Below are positions 11,838 to 25,299 of a stretch of DNA of 64,000 nt, one piece after another. The position numbers and the translations under genes were made by a program. Source of the DNA: Artocarpus heterophyllus (lineage: Eukaryota > Streptophyta > Magnoliopsida > Rosales > Moraceae); the NCBI GenBank assembly GCA_025403435.1, contig JAJQZP010000256.1:434001-498000 (forward strand). Reading direction: 5' to 3'. Position 1 is the stretch's first letter, and each line of letters starts with the position of its first letter. The notes beneath the pieces were generated by a model. That model made no database searches and had not been told where the DNA came from. It worked only from the letters and a program-made list of their open reading frames with translations.

Positions 11838-13181
11838 ATATATACAAGTGTGTATCGATATTCAAAAAGAGAGTTAATAAATGCATAAGTAGAAAACAAG
11901 TGTTAACTACAGATAGCTAGTAAAGTTGCTTGACACTAATAACTGGTATTAAAAATTACTTGTATATCCCAACTAAATTGACACCTACTAACAACTTTGT
12001 CTTACACAAAATCCCTAACTTATATTATTAAAAAACAATATAGTAAAGTTTCTAAAACAACTTCAAAGAGCAAAACAATGACCAAACAAAAAAAAAAAAA
12101 ACAAAAAGATAAAAACAACAAGGAAGCCGAATTCTAATATTACACAGCAAATGTACAAGCGACGGCAAGATCTCCTCCTAGGAAAAAACCGCATAGGCGG
12201 ATTAATAGATACATAAGTGCACGCACACACACATTTTATATACGAAAGAATGGAAAGGAAAAAAAAAAAGTGTGCCTACATATGGTTGAAATTGTGATGC
12301 TGAATTTCAAAATTTCCGTCATTTTCAAAAGTTTGAAACTTGCTTAAACATTGATATTTCAAGATGATTCCCTATTTACAAAACACAAACTTAATATCTG
12401 AAAAAAAGAGGGTTAATTCTTCATGGACGGTCGTGATTTATGCCATTGTTTTTGACCATTTTTTCAAGTGATGAATTACTTAGCATGGATGCGCGAGAAT
12501 CACATTGGCATAAAATTTCATCTGCCGTGATTCTTTTGTCCTCTGATATGCTGACTCAATTGCTTGCGTGTGTATTATTGATCTTGACAGATATATGACC
12601 GAAGTTATTGTCATTTGGGAAATTAATATGGATAAAAAGTCAGAACCTTATTACTAAGTGTAACTGTTTTGTTAACACAATTGGTAAGAAATGTATATTT
12701 AATTCTTTGAAATATATGATTAGCAGGCACAGGTTCAGAATTTAACTTTAGGGAGGCACTATAGTCATCTATTTTATTTATTTTAATATAATGTTAAGAA
12801 TATTCAAAAACAAAAAACAAAAACAAAAACAAAACATTAATCATATGGTAGTCGATCATCAATTTAAGAAAAAGTTTGTATAACTATAATCATCTATTTT
12901 ATTTATTCGGACATGATATTAGGCTTATTAAAAAAACAAAAACAAAAAAGGTCATTAATTTCTAGAAGATTTAACAATATTACACATTAATGACCTTTAA
13001 CCAGGCATGAGTGTACGGCATTCAATACTTTATTCTAGTCTGATTTTTTGTTCAGACTTGCTACTGATGAATTGACAGAAGCAGTAGGCGATTTTTTTTT
13101 TTTTTTTTTTGAAGGAAAGTAGTAGGCGATTTAGTGGTGGAAAGACTGTTAATGGGTTGAGGATTTTTATTTTTTTTAAAT

Positions 13182-13440
13182 AGTGTGTAGATGATGTAGA
13201 TTAAAAAATTAAAAGGAAAGTTTCTAAAATAAAAAATTAAAACATTAACATGGCCATGAGATTTGAAATAGATTGTAGAGATACGGAGTGAACTAGATTT
13301 TTTTTTTTTTTTTTTGAAAGAGTGTGTGGATGATGTAGATTAAAAAAAATTAAAAAGGAAAGTTTTTAAAATAAAAAATTAAAATAACACTGACATGGCC
13401 ATGGGATTTGGAATAGATTGTCGAGACAAGGAATGAAGTT
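13182..13440. repeat. Tandem repeat, 139-bp unit x2
   Basis: Units start AGTGTGTAGATGATGTAG (13182) and AGTGTGTGGATGATGTAG (13321); each runs through ACATGGCCATG. The same two-unit array occurs in duplication copy 2 at about 60455-60720, so it predates the duplication. Long T-runs precede each unit. Confidence 0.8.
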
Positions 13441-13774
13441 TTGTATTGTTTTTGTTTTTTTTAATAAGGATAAATGGCGTGGTTAGTCTTTAATTTTTTT
13501 TAAAAAGGTATATTTGATTTTTAATTTTTTTTATTTAATTGAGTCTAACTATTTAAAAAATATGTAATTTTATCCAGCTGTTAAGTTTGATGGTTATAAA
13601 TTACTAAATATTATTTTTTAATTAAAATTATTAAATTATTTTTTAAATAATTGATTAAAAAATTAAAGGTAGATTAAAGCTATTGGTGTAAAAATACCAA
13701 ATCCCAACCTTTTGTTTAATTTTTACTAAAAAATTTAAATCCAACAAAAAAACCAAAAAAAATTAAAAAAAACC

Positions 13775-14330
13775 CAAACCATGATCAGCCCCCCATCCCC
13801 CGTCTCCTTCCCACTCTGGCGACCCACATCCGCGCCTAACCACTCTAACCCCAGCTGGCGATCCCACCCCCATGCCTCGTCTCTCCTCCTGTAGCCCCCC
13901 CCAAACCCCATTGGCCCCTGTCCCAAACCTCGTTGGCCCTAAGCCCCCATCGTGACCCAATGGCATTCACAACTAGTCGCCTGTCGGCCCCAAGCCCCCT
14001 GTGCGACCCACCATGAAATATTGCTACCCATAGGCATTCGCGAACTTCCAAGATTGTATTTGCGAGCTTCTTCTCCGATTTGATTCTTCATCGGCCCACC
14101 CATCGGGCCAAAATCATCCTACAACAGAGACCCCCAAACGCCAGCGTCTCATCGCAAACCCAGGCGTCTTGGGGGCAACTCCGACGATGGGGACGGGGGT
14201 GAGAGGGAGAAGGGCCAAAGGAATATCGGCAGCTACAACGGCGGTAGAGGCAGTGGTGGAGTCAGAGCTATTGCTGGTTAGGGCTGGCAACGGGATCTGT
14301 AGAAGAGAAGCTTCAAATTGGAAGGGAAAA
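13775..14330. other. GC-rich block, non-coding as far as visible
   Basis: An abrupt shift to C/G-rich sequence inside AT-rich DNA, with repeated GGCGACCCAC-like phrases. It produces overlapping open frames of 63-88 aa on both strands. Comparison with the second copy (61085-61625) shows that no frame stays open and in register across both copies, so I do not call a gene. It could be a captured gene fragment or the core of an unrecognised transposon. Confidence 0.5.
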
Positions 14331-16690
14331 ACAACAATTTTTGTTTTTGTTTTTGTTTTGCTGATTTTTTTTTCTTTCAAGAAATATATGTTTAGAGAAT
14401 TAGATCTGATTTTTTTTTTTTAAGAATTTGATCTAATTTTAGTTTAAAAAAATCTGATCTTTTAGGGGAAGAATATGCTTTTAATAATATATTTTTAAAA
14501 TCTTTTTTATTGTTTTTTATGTTTTATTTTTAATTTTTTAAAAAATATATTAAATATTTTACTAAAACAATAAGTGGTCATAATATTTTTTAACCATAGA
14601 AACTTAATAATTGAAGATTACATTACATCTTTTAAAATGATTACACCTAATTAAATAATAAAAAATTAAAAACTAATTATATTTTTTAAAAAAATTAGGA
14701 CCAATCAAGCTTTTATATTTTAAATAAATTCAAATTGCCATCTGGTAATTTAAATGTTGATTTGACGTGAAGAAACTAATTGAGAGATTTAAGAGGACAT
14801 GACACTGACCAGTAGACAAGCTAAACGTTGTGATCACATTGATAAAGCGAGGACACTTGTAAGTATTTGAATGGAACATTGATTTAAAAATTATATAAAA
14901 ATACAATACTTTTTTTCCACGCTGGCCCCTTATTAAATCCGTGCCTGATGATTAAGCTATCCTTTTCCGACATGTGATTGAAGGAATCGTTTATGTTCAT
15001 CCGTCATGCAAAGCTAGGTGGGCCGCAAAATACAGGAAATTCCATAACTTTTAACTAGGGGTACTTGATTTTTATCCCAAAAACAAAAAAAAAAAAAACA
15101 GTACGGGCCCTTGAGCCAATACTAAGAAAAAAGAAAAAGAGACCTCATTCGTTGGACGATGTTATTTACTGTTGGATATTGTTATTTTTTTTTCTTTTAG
15201 GGTTGAGCGACATCAATACTTGCTATTAGATTATTTTTCAATTCCCACTACAAAAATCTCTAAAGAAAATAAAGTTGGAGCACTCGAGTACTATTTCGAA
15301 GCCTTTAAATGTTAATAAAAAAGTATCTTGTGATAATATGAAAAATATTTTACTGATAGTACATAAAATTATCAAATCATACCAGAATCGTCGATCATGA
15401 AATTCTCTTAAGTAAAACAAATCAATTTAGGGATCAAAATTTTCATTTCATCGAGATTTAAGAGGGTAACTTTGAAGAAAAGCTAAAAAGTAACGTGAAT
15501 ACTAATAAGATTGGGGAGGAGTCCTTGAAAGTGAGAGAGATATCTCATGGAAGCGCAAGAATTGAAAGTTTAAAATGTTATCACGATGTATAGATTTCTA
15601 TTTGGCAAGTGTGTCTCGATCTAATAGAAATTATATTATGTAAGAGAAGATGTGTGAATAGTAAGATAAAAGAGATTTATTCTAAAAGTGAAAGGAATTT
15701 CTTCTTTTTTATTTGTTTTAAAAAATAATAATGAACTGATGACAAGGAACAAATGGCCATATGGTACATCTCAAGTCGCTACGTTGGGCACGATGCACCT
15801 ACCGAACACTAAACTACCCACTCAAATATTATTAAACGCAAACAACAAAAGAAAATTGTTTTAGAGAAAAAAACAAAATAAAACGACCACATAATAACGA
15901 TAAGACCTAAGCATAAAAGCCAAGCCCGAAAATAAGACAAAATTTTGAAGTTTCTGATAGAGCCAAAACTCATACGTTGAAAGAGATAAAATACTTCCAA
16001 TATGTCGCGTTCAAAAACTTCTAGCCAAAATCTTAAAGGAAAACACAAGGAAGAAAAGAAGAGTGCATATTTACTTACAAATGCCGATTGCTTTGAGAAT
16101 TTATAATTAAGAAGCCCATATATATCTCTATCATTAACAAAGCGGCACACAAAAATCTGGAATAGCTCTCACTAGAGCTTGAATATGTTGTGAAAGATTA
16201 GGAATGAAAAAAAATATATATATATATATACAACGGTACGATTCTATACTATATTAAGAAGTGCTAGCTGCACCTTCTTTCTTACTCTTTTTTTTACACT
16301 TTCTCCATTTAAATACAAAATAAGATAGTGAAATTTATGTATCAGGTAGTGAATACAAAGAATATAAAAAAAGAGTGTTGCTAGCACTCTTATGTTGTAT
16401 TAAGAAATTATTGGTTGTCCCTTCTTTTCTTGACTATTTATATCTCCCCTTTGCACCTATGTCACGTTGAGGTACTACAACAAATAATACTGTAAACTCT
16501 GATCTAATTTATTATAATTACGTAGTTAGCATGTTGGTTAACCGCATCATGAAACTCCAAAAAACTTTGCTTATCAAATAATTTATTAAGTCATAACAAA
16601 GATTCAACAAAAGACAAAAACAAATCTACTATGATCTGTTTTACATTAAGCAATACATAGAGTTGCTCTCCGATATAACAATAAAAATAA

Positions 16691-19596
16691 GACCTGTAGG
16701 CAAATCGACCCTCAGGTTCCTGTTGAAATATGATCCATGTAAGGAAAACATTGGAAATTCATTGGTAATTTGGGCATCCTACTAGGGTTTTTTCTTATAT
16801 GTTTCTGCTTCTTCTTCTATTCTCCTCAAAGTCTAGCCTTGCTTCAGGCAGGCAATCGGACTTCTATCGCTGGCAGTGGGATCTTGCGATCCATAAGTTC
16901 TTGATGATGTTGGTGGTCGATGAGTTTGAGGTTAGGGTGCACTCCCACACTTGTGGCAGGGATGGCCATCACGTTTTCAACCGCTAGTTATGGGCACATC
17001 AATGCTTCAATCAAAACTATTGAATGCTTCAATCGAAATTACTGATAAATCTGGTCGATGTTTAGAGTCAAGTCTTTTTGTGTTTTGAAGTCATTCACGT
17101 GAGTATAAATATTTATTTTTCCATGATTTGATAATGAAAATTTGATATGAAAATTTTCATTTAAAAAAAGAATTCCTCTTTACTTTTTTTTTTTTTTGAA
17201 AATCTCTTCTACGCTTTTTTTTTTTTTTCTATTTCTGCTGGAACTATTAGACTCTCCTCTATCATGAAGGGCCGCATCATCACAACTTATACAAAGCAAG
17301 TGCCAAATACCAATGCCGTTACAATTTCCATATAAAAATAAAAATTTAAAGTACAAAATCACTTTCATAACAAAATGACATTAGTTGTACTATTCTTCAG
17401 CAGTACTATCTAATAGAACAACAAAACCTTTATTAAATGAGAAAACTATAAAACATTTATTAAATAAGAAAACTATTGTAAAACTTTATAGTCTAACGAT
17501 ACTTTTTTATTTATATATTCAATGATAAGAAAGTCTTTTTCAAAAAGATCTAAGGTATATAGGAATTTATAGAATATTAAATAAAATAAAGTTTTCAACC
17601 CTTGTTATTCATTTAGAACTTCAAACACATGCCGAGTTGATTAAATTTCCTTTTCCCTGATTGACGAGGGAATTTCGTTCTTTTATGGAAAGTTTGTAAT
17701 ATTCAATAATGAAAAAGTTGTCCTTTAAAAAAAATGGAATCACAAAGTTGTAATAAAAAGATAAAAAAAAAAATCACAATTCGGCTTCATTTTCTTTTTG
17801 GGGAACTGAGAGGAAGCGTGTCAATAAGAGAAGATTACTAGAGCAGTTGATGTTTCTGCCATTTAATGTTATTGTATATATGTTGTTTTGTTGATTGATT
17901 GTTGTAAATACCAAACGTGGTGTCTCCAACTTCTAGTGTAATTAATGTCTAGTCTAAGTCTTTTGTCTTTGCGGTGTTGTGATTGGCCTCGGTGTTTTTA
18001 GTCTCTCAATCTTCTTCGATCAGAGTTATCCACCCACTGAAAGAGCTATATATGTACTTGATTAGCTGGATGCTCCTTCGATTTCATCTCATTGAGGCGG
18101 TGCATATTTATTTCTCTTACAGGTTTGATCAAGTCTATTGGTAGGTCCAGTTTGTGGTTGAAGTTGAGTTACTAAGTGTACTCAAGTCTTTTACGTCTAA
18201 ATTAGTATCTGTATTTCTCTAATTTACAATGCAATTATTTTTTCCTTAAAAAGTTAAAAAACTATAACATTTGATAGACGTTGTGGATTAATAGCAGTAA
18301 TTAGCGTTAAGTTTTCAAAACTTTCCATTTTCCCTTTTATTTCCAAAATTTTGGTGAAAGCCATTTGAATTTTGGGATAGAAAATTATCGAAATATATAT
18401 TGGTATGGCAAAAAAATAATTTCCACTCCTTAGGCTACAATAAAATAAATGCAGCATTTGACCGATTTCAGAACTAAAATCTTAGCTAATCAGGAACAAA
18501 AGCACCAAATTAACAGAACATATTACGATTCGTTGCCAATTACTTGAAATTATCGAATTAACTGCGAACAATTGTCCTCAATGTAGACGCTCAATTCTAT
18601 AACTGAATTAGTAAACGGGTTTATGATCACTGGCAAGATAGATAAGAGACCTGCGAAATAAAGGTCAGAACTCCTACGCTAGATGGAAATGACACAGATA
18701 AAATTTGTATTAAAAACATAAAACAAATTGATTTCTACATGCTTTTTGTAAAATGAAGTGTGATAATATAATTGGTTATAAATTGAAAATTTGACTTTGA
18801 TCAGAGAAATAGCATCTATATATTCTAGGATTTTCTCTTATTGCAATATTAGAAACTTTATATTGCAATATATGACCCTCATTGATAATTTTTTTTTCGG
18901 TGTCCATATGTATGCCACGTAGGCATTTCTTCTAGTGGGGATGAAATGTACCCAAGGGTCCTATTTGAGTTGCAACTTCAAAACTACATTGCCTGAATAT
19001 ACAGCATGTTTACTTTGCAGTAAAAGGAAAAGAAAAATAAGGAGTAATTTTTTTCTTTATATTTATTTACAATATCAATAATAAAAGTCTTGTAAGCCCA
19101 ATACAATATAAGAAATGAGAAAAGAGAATATCAATCCTCTCACACTCTTTAGTATTGATTCCCTATTAAAAGGACTGAATATCGTATTTACTTAGATGTC
19201 TAAATCTAAATATTATTATTTAATAGCTATTAGTTATTTAAAAAGGATGTTTTAGTAATTATACTTAATAAGATCTCTATTTCTAAATAAGTAAATACTA
19301 TAAATAAAAAATTAAATCATTAAAATAATTACTACATAATTTTATAGCATAAAATATGACTATTATTATAATATTATTTTAAAAATGTTTAATCTTAGAA
19401 TACTTTAAAAAATTTTGCTATATCAACCACACTTTGCCATGTAGTGTAATTATCACGAAATATTGTCTTTCATTATCAAATATCACTTAATTAATGAAGC
19501 AGAATGATATATTTAACTGTTTAAGTGGACTACAACTCTCATATAAAAGATCAATTGTACATATAAGTCAAGAAACCACGTGATATGGCTGATCTA
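16691..19596. other. Intergenic, nothing identified
   Basis: AT-rich sequence with no frame above about 67 aa and no recognised protein motif. Around 16785-17000 a slightly GC-richer stretch follows a TAGGGTTTTTTC phrase, but its 62-aa frame shows no known domain. No tRNA or ncRNA structure was recognised. Confidence 0.5.
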
Positions 19597-19600
19597 GACT

Positions 19601-19602
19601 TA

Positions 19603-19635
<33 letters not shown>
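19601..19635. repeat. Compound (AAT)n/(ATT)n microsatellite
   Basis: (AAT)5 runs directly into (ATT)n, giving a self-complementary trinucleotide tract able to form a hairpin. Confidence 0.9.
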
Positions 19636-20585
19636 ACATTGTTAATATAGCAACTTTTTTCTTTTTTTTTTTCCTTACAGATTCGTTCACTTATTAAATA
19701 AGAAAAAAATCCCTCAAATTTAATATTTAATTAAAAGTTATCTCCCCCTCTTTTTTGGGTTAGAATTAAAAGAAAAAAAATATGATTTTTGTATATATCC
19801 TTAACACTACCCAAAGACTGCATTTTATTTTTTATAATAATGTGATTTTTTTTTTTTTTGTATCTCTATCCATCTAAAGTCTAAGCAATATTTCATTACT
19901 CTCTCAACATCTCTCATCTCTTTTTTCGATTAATTCTCCCATAGTCTTTGGCATAAACTCACACGTCAGAGATCGCCGTTTAATCATGCTTGGTCAGCAT
20001 AATTTGCCTTAACTGATAGTCTTGCGCAATTAAATAAAACAGAAGGGAAAGAGAGGGGGCGAAGAGAGAAAGAAAGAGACTGGGAATGAAAGGAAAAAAA
20101 AAATGTGCTGATTGAATTTAGATATGCATAACGTTAATAATTGCAATGTAATTTCCATAGTGTTTAGTAAGTGTACAAGAAAAAGCTTATATTTCCCCTT
20201 ATTCTAATCAAGTTATAGAAAAAGCCAATACGATTCTAGAATTTTTTGGACGGATCAAATTAAAAAAGAAGCATTCGCACCCCTTAAATAAAAAAACACA
20301 GTAAGAATAAGCAATAGAGCAACGATACGACAAAGACTAGAGATGTTGAGTCCAGTCAACAGGGAATTTGATAATTACACACTTTGCTTAGAAAGAAATG
20401 GATTTTGTGGTTTTAGGTTCTTACCATAAATTGGTAGAACTCATGTGTAAATTTTTGACTATTGACTCTAGAAAGAAAGAGAGATACAATTTTCATGTTT
20501 GAAAGCATAAAGATTACAAAACGTATAAATGAAACCGATATGTTTATTTTCGGTTGTTTTGTTTGTCTCTCTGTAATGTTGTTGC

Positions 20586-20621
<36 letters not shown>

Positions 20622-22449
20622 TCATTAGGTTTGTAATTTTGATTGGATTCTTTTTTTCATTTTTCATTTTTTTATTTTTAGTTTTATATTTTTATTAATA
20701 TAGAATGAGGGCTTGATTGAGTTATTAGTAGTTATCAACCTAATTGAGAGGTGATGAGTCTCTACTAAATTCCTATGTCTTCATATATTTAAAAAAATGG
20801 TGGGATAGTTTTGAAACAATAATTATGAATTTGTAGATTTTTTAAAAAATATTTCCTAATTATTTGTTTTAATAGATTATTTTTTTAAATATACAAAGAA
20901 AGAAAAGAACGCACTAAAAAAAGTTAGTGATAATTACCTTAATGCAATTATTATCTTAGGTCTATGATTTAATATGTATTCTGGTAATGAATTTATCATA
21001 AACATATGTTAAGATTATTTGAAAAGTAACTCTCTTACTACCTCTTTTTTACCTTTTAAAACAACTTTGCCATGACTGGATATTAAAAAATTTCCATATT
21101 ACTATTTTCTACTTTCCTATTTGTTATCTTGTTTTTAAAGGCTGCATTATCGTTTTGGGCACACAGATACGATTTCTCTTTCCTTTCTCCCTTTTCGAAA
21201 ATTTGTTTGGCTGGAATATGGAATTCTCTTCTCAATCATCCCAAAATGAATAATATTTTTAAAGGGAAAATCATTAATAATTTGGAAACTTTGTTTATTT
21301 AATATTCTATAACTTCCTTTATTACTTGGCTCCTTTTACAAACGAGACATCGATTGTCTTAGTTCTCTGACCATTAAGTAGCAAAATATCTTTGAGAAAA
21401 AGCTCTCATCAATAGTTTTAAATGGTTTATTATTCTATTTAATTAATAGCGCTGCCCAAAATAATACAAGGCATTTGATTTGAAAACGGTTTTGTATCTT
21501 TATTTTTTTATTTTTATTTTCTTGAAGATGAAGTGTGATACTCTAGGTCTCATATTATTGAATTAAATAAGTTAGCTTAAATTTTAATAACTAAAAAAAT
21601 ATAATAAAGTTTTCGTCAAGTGCTCTGGTATTTAGTACCTGCTCTGTGTAAGTTGTGATGATATTACGCTGTTTGGTAGCCTCAGTTTCAACTGTAGTTT
21701 ACGGTGGTGCTTTGTGTTGGAAATGGTCAACCAGTTTCAAATATTGAAGGCAGTGGAGATTTGGAGAATTTCATTACCTTCCTTTCCGGGTATTCTATTC
21801 TAGAATTGTCAAAGCTTTCTTACTTATTATTGAAAAATGTTTCAACCACTATCTTAACCATGTTTTTTTTACATGCCACAATGTTTTCAATTTTAACTTT
21901 TAGTTTTAACTTATTTCTCAAACAATCTAATAGTATTTTACGAAGCAGCTAATAGTTCAAGAAAGGGAAAACAATGTGCAATGGAATATTTTCAGAAAAG
22001 GCGAAAAAATATTGTGTGTACAAAGTCATAAATGATGAGTAAGAATTATTATACGGCAAGTTGGTAGATGGTAATCATTAAGAATGAAAAATTTGAAGTA
22101 AAAGTAAGAAAGAAAGGTCTTTAATTAGGCTTTATTTTTCTTGAGAGTACTATACATGACAATTACAAAACGAAGAGATAGAAAAAAGAGTAATACTTCA
22201 AATCTTGACCCTGGTGTCCCAATTTATTATTATTATATGTCCTACAATCATAACCTCTTTTACAGACATCGTTAATACTATAAAAGACATCATTAGCTGA
22301 ATCATTACAAGGTTAGCCAACTGCCTTAATTAGTCAAATTGAAAAGCCAGAAGCCAAGCCTATGGCGCCACATATAATTAAATGATGTAATTGCCGTGTT
22401 CTATAAGATGAAGACTAACTAGCATGAGGGATACACATTTTAAACCATA
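19636..22449. other. Intergenic AT-rich DNA
   Basis: No recognisable gene. It contains poly-T/poly-A runs and the (ATT)n microsatellite at 20587-20620. Open frames over that SSR encode runs of isoleucine and are artefacts. The 82-aa frame at 21704-21952 has no recognised domain. Confidence 0.5.
20587..20620. repeat. (ATT)n microsatellite
   Basis: About eleven uninterrupted ATT units. Confidence 0.95.
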
Positions 22450-22849
22450 CATAATAGAAATGTCAGTATCAATACCATTTTTACTATTAATACTATAACA
22501 TAACATAAATAATTTGCTATTTTATTTTGTGCTTCAATGCTCAATGCTAACAAAAATGCTATATCAATCTTTTATCATAACTTTAAAATTTAAAAAACTA
22601 ATTTTTTGTATAAAAGTAGTTTAAAAATGATAATATCGTAATTATTAAAAGAAAAATTAGCTCTATGCATGAAATAATAGCAATCAAATGCTAAATTTGT
22701 CATAAACTAGTTTTCATGATAAATTTGCTACCAAATTCAATATCTGATAAATTTGGAATAAAAGATAACATATATTGGAGATTTTTTTTTTAGTCAAATA
22801 TCGAAATTTGATATTGGTATATAAATTTAACAATGCATTAGAGATGCTC
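22450..22849 (-). mobile_element. MITE family M1, inverted copy
   Basis: The right end CATTAGAGATGCTC followed by TTA is the reverse complement of the TAA-GAGCATCTC start of the other copies. The left part matches the far end of the family. The left terminus is decayed and no clean target duplication is visible there. Confidence 0.65.
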
Positions 22850-24820
22850 TTAATTAGGTTGGCATTTGAACAACTTTTCCTACAACACTTAAATATTTTA
22901 AAATAAAAGAAAAATATGATAGAAATCAATGCAAAGAAACAACACAGGCAGAAAAACAGAAAAGATGAACTAATTAGACAAAACTAAACCGAGCAACTGA
23001 ACTAAAGAAACCTAAAAGTTTAAGCCACAATCAACCTCTATACCCCATGGAAAATGATGTGGCCCTTATTTTTAAGTTAACTACTTAACTAAGCACCTTT
23101 AAAATACGAGCAAGACAAGTTACAGAAATTTCACATATGCGCTAATCTTTCTCAATACATGCAACATCTCCATAAAAATATTAAAAAATGGCGTCTTATA
23201 AAGTGCTCACTTCCTATGGGATGCTGACAATTTTATAGAGGACGTCAACATTACAAGCCTGCATTTTCCATGTGCACGTACATGTATCTAAAAGATGCTA
23301 TAACCTATACCACTGTGACTTGAACCAAAACTGTCTTTGATTGCATTGCTTTGCTTTTGCCTATAAACTAATCTTTGTTGTCACTGTACATTACACGAGT
23401 ACTAATCAGCCCCAATAGACAGTCACCCAGTTCCCCAAAGGAGACGGGCCCAGCTGATAGGACCTAAATAGTCGGGCCCACTTTTTGTTTGGGGGGTTAG
23501 ATCAATTGATATGTCGAGAAATCTATTGAGGTGAGGTTCATGGTTTTGAGAGTCTACTGCAGTTTAAATCACATGAAAGGGATCTTAAAGCTATATTACA
23601 CGTACAAACATCGAATTTTTATTTTTTTTTTTAAAATTGCCCCCATGATATGCATATGGCAACTAACCTCGATTAATATTCTTCATCCATTGAATATATT
23701 CTTCGAAATCTTAAAAAAAAAAAAATAAATAAACAGAACACGTCTATTGAAAGTCACATTAATTATGTTTGCGTTTCGTACTATACACCTATACATTGAC
23801 AGTGACGAATTTAAGGCCAATGGGGGCACCTGTTCCCACAGAACCCAGTAAATTCTTTGTTTGTTTATTTTTTTTGTTATTTAACTATTATTTATTTATT
23901 TTATATTGACGCTGTTAAAAATCTTTTTTCTTGATGTCATCATCTTATTTTTTTTATTCCAAGTTTATTTCTTTATTATATTTAGTTGTAGTCTTCCATG
24001 TACTAATTTTCTTAAATTTTCTATGAGATATTTCCTAAGATTTAAATATATTCTCATACGGTAGAATTTAAAAGAAAAAACAAAGCATATACTTTTGACC
24101 AATGCAATATTAAAAATCCTTCTTGATGTAGAATATTAACAAAAATTCTTCTAATACAGTTAGATAGGAATTTTCATGACAAATATGATCGGTTTAGTTT
24201 TGCCATAGAGAATTGAACTTATATATGTATGTATATTCTATTTTATAAAAATTATTTAAACTATGAAAACAATTGTAATATTTTGTGTAGGGTTTTGGTT
24301 TTCATGTAATTATTGTAATTTTGTTTTATTTTCATAATTTTCAGTCAATTAAAATATTGTTTTTGATAATTGCTGCTATTAAAACAAATTTCTGAAACTG
24401 TCACTGTACTTTGGGGTTTTGTAATGTTAGGGCTAACCCTCATCCTTCAATCGTAAGACAACTGTAAATAATTACGTTCATGGAATATCTTTTTAAGTTC
24501 ATTTTATTTCGTATAAGGAGTGGTTCATTAACGATCTTCTAAAGTTCATTTTATTTTGGATGAGAAGTGCATGATTCAAAATGAAAGACTTTTGGCACAT
24601 TTTTATCATGAAACCATATTTTAGACTTTTTCATAATAGTATTTTCTTTCACAAAAATATTGATGAATTTCTATTCAAATGAGCCAAAAATAAAATATTC
24701 TAACAATAATATTGCAATGGTATTAGTAAATTAAAAACCAAATATATAAAAAAAAGTATTTGGCACTGTGACCTGCTCATATATAGACATTAATCCTAGA
24801 AATTAACTAAAAAAAATCAC
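22850..24820. other. Intergenic AT-rich DNA
   Basis: No gene recognised. Around 23800-23880 there is a phrase (AATTTAAGGCCAATGGGGGCA) of the kind found in dispersed plant repeats, but its borders are not visible. The 65-aa frame at 23531 has no domain. Confidence 0.45.
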
Positions 24821-24823
24821 TAA

Positions 24824-25229
24824 GAGCATCTCCAATGCAATGTTAAAATTGATGTGCTAATGGTAAATTCAGCATTTAAGTGAAAAAATCACTCTTTAAT
24901 ACAATGCTATTTTTAATGTCAAATTTGCTATATGCTAAATTTTGTAGCATATTTGCCACAAATTTTAGCATATAACAAAATTGATATTTGATTTTCATTG
25001 GTTGGTAGATTGACTTTTTGCTTTAATAATTACAACATTTTTTATTTTTTAATTATTGTAATATTAAAAGTTTACTTTTATAAGTTTCAAAGTTCAATAA
25101 TTATGATAAAAAGCAATATAACATATTAAATTGTATTATGCATTGAAGCATAACATATCAAATATGCTATTTTTATAATTTTTGATAGTAAATATAACAT
25201 TAACATTGACATTTATATTAGAGATGGCC
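24824..25229 (+). mobile_element. MITE family M1, best-preserved copy (TSD TAA)
   Basis: 406 bp, starting GAGCATCTCCAATGCAATG and ending TTAGAGATGGCC (inverse GGCCATCTCTAA), flanked by TAA on both sides (24821-24823 and 25230-25232). A 3-bp TAA/TTA target and terminal inverted repeats starting with G fit PIF/Harbinger-derived MITEs; the class is tentative. It lies 1.6 kb upstream of the bHLH start codon. Confidence 0.75.
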
Positions 25230-25299
25230 TAATGAAAGAATGTATAGTACCTACTTTGAATTTTAAAGTATTATGATTTGAAGGCCATGGGACCATCAA

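Larger units (their letters stand above)
10435..16690. repeat. Long duplication, copy 1
   Basis: Collinear with 56875-64000. Matching landmarks: TTTGGTTTACAAAAAG (10440/56881), GAAGCCGAATTCTAATATT (12131/58871), the GC-rich block (13775/61085), and TTTTACATTAAGCAATAC (16640/63960). The homology reaches the window end in copy 2, so the full length is unknown. Copy 1 lacks the 526-bp CACTA MITE and a ~160-bp insertion found in copy 2; copy 2 lacks about 80 bp around 15540-15620. I see no conserved coding frame, so this is duplicated intergenic DNA rather than a gene family. Confidence 0.85.

Noticed and set aside
13735..14423. Overlapping 63-88-aa frames on both strands in the GC-rich block
   Set aside because: GC-rich sequence lowers stop frequency; comparison with the second copy at 61085-61625 shows frames shifted or broken.
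20413..20698. Frames with long isoleucine runs on both strands
   Set aside because: They translate the (ATT)n microsatellite.
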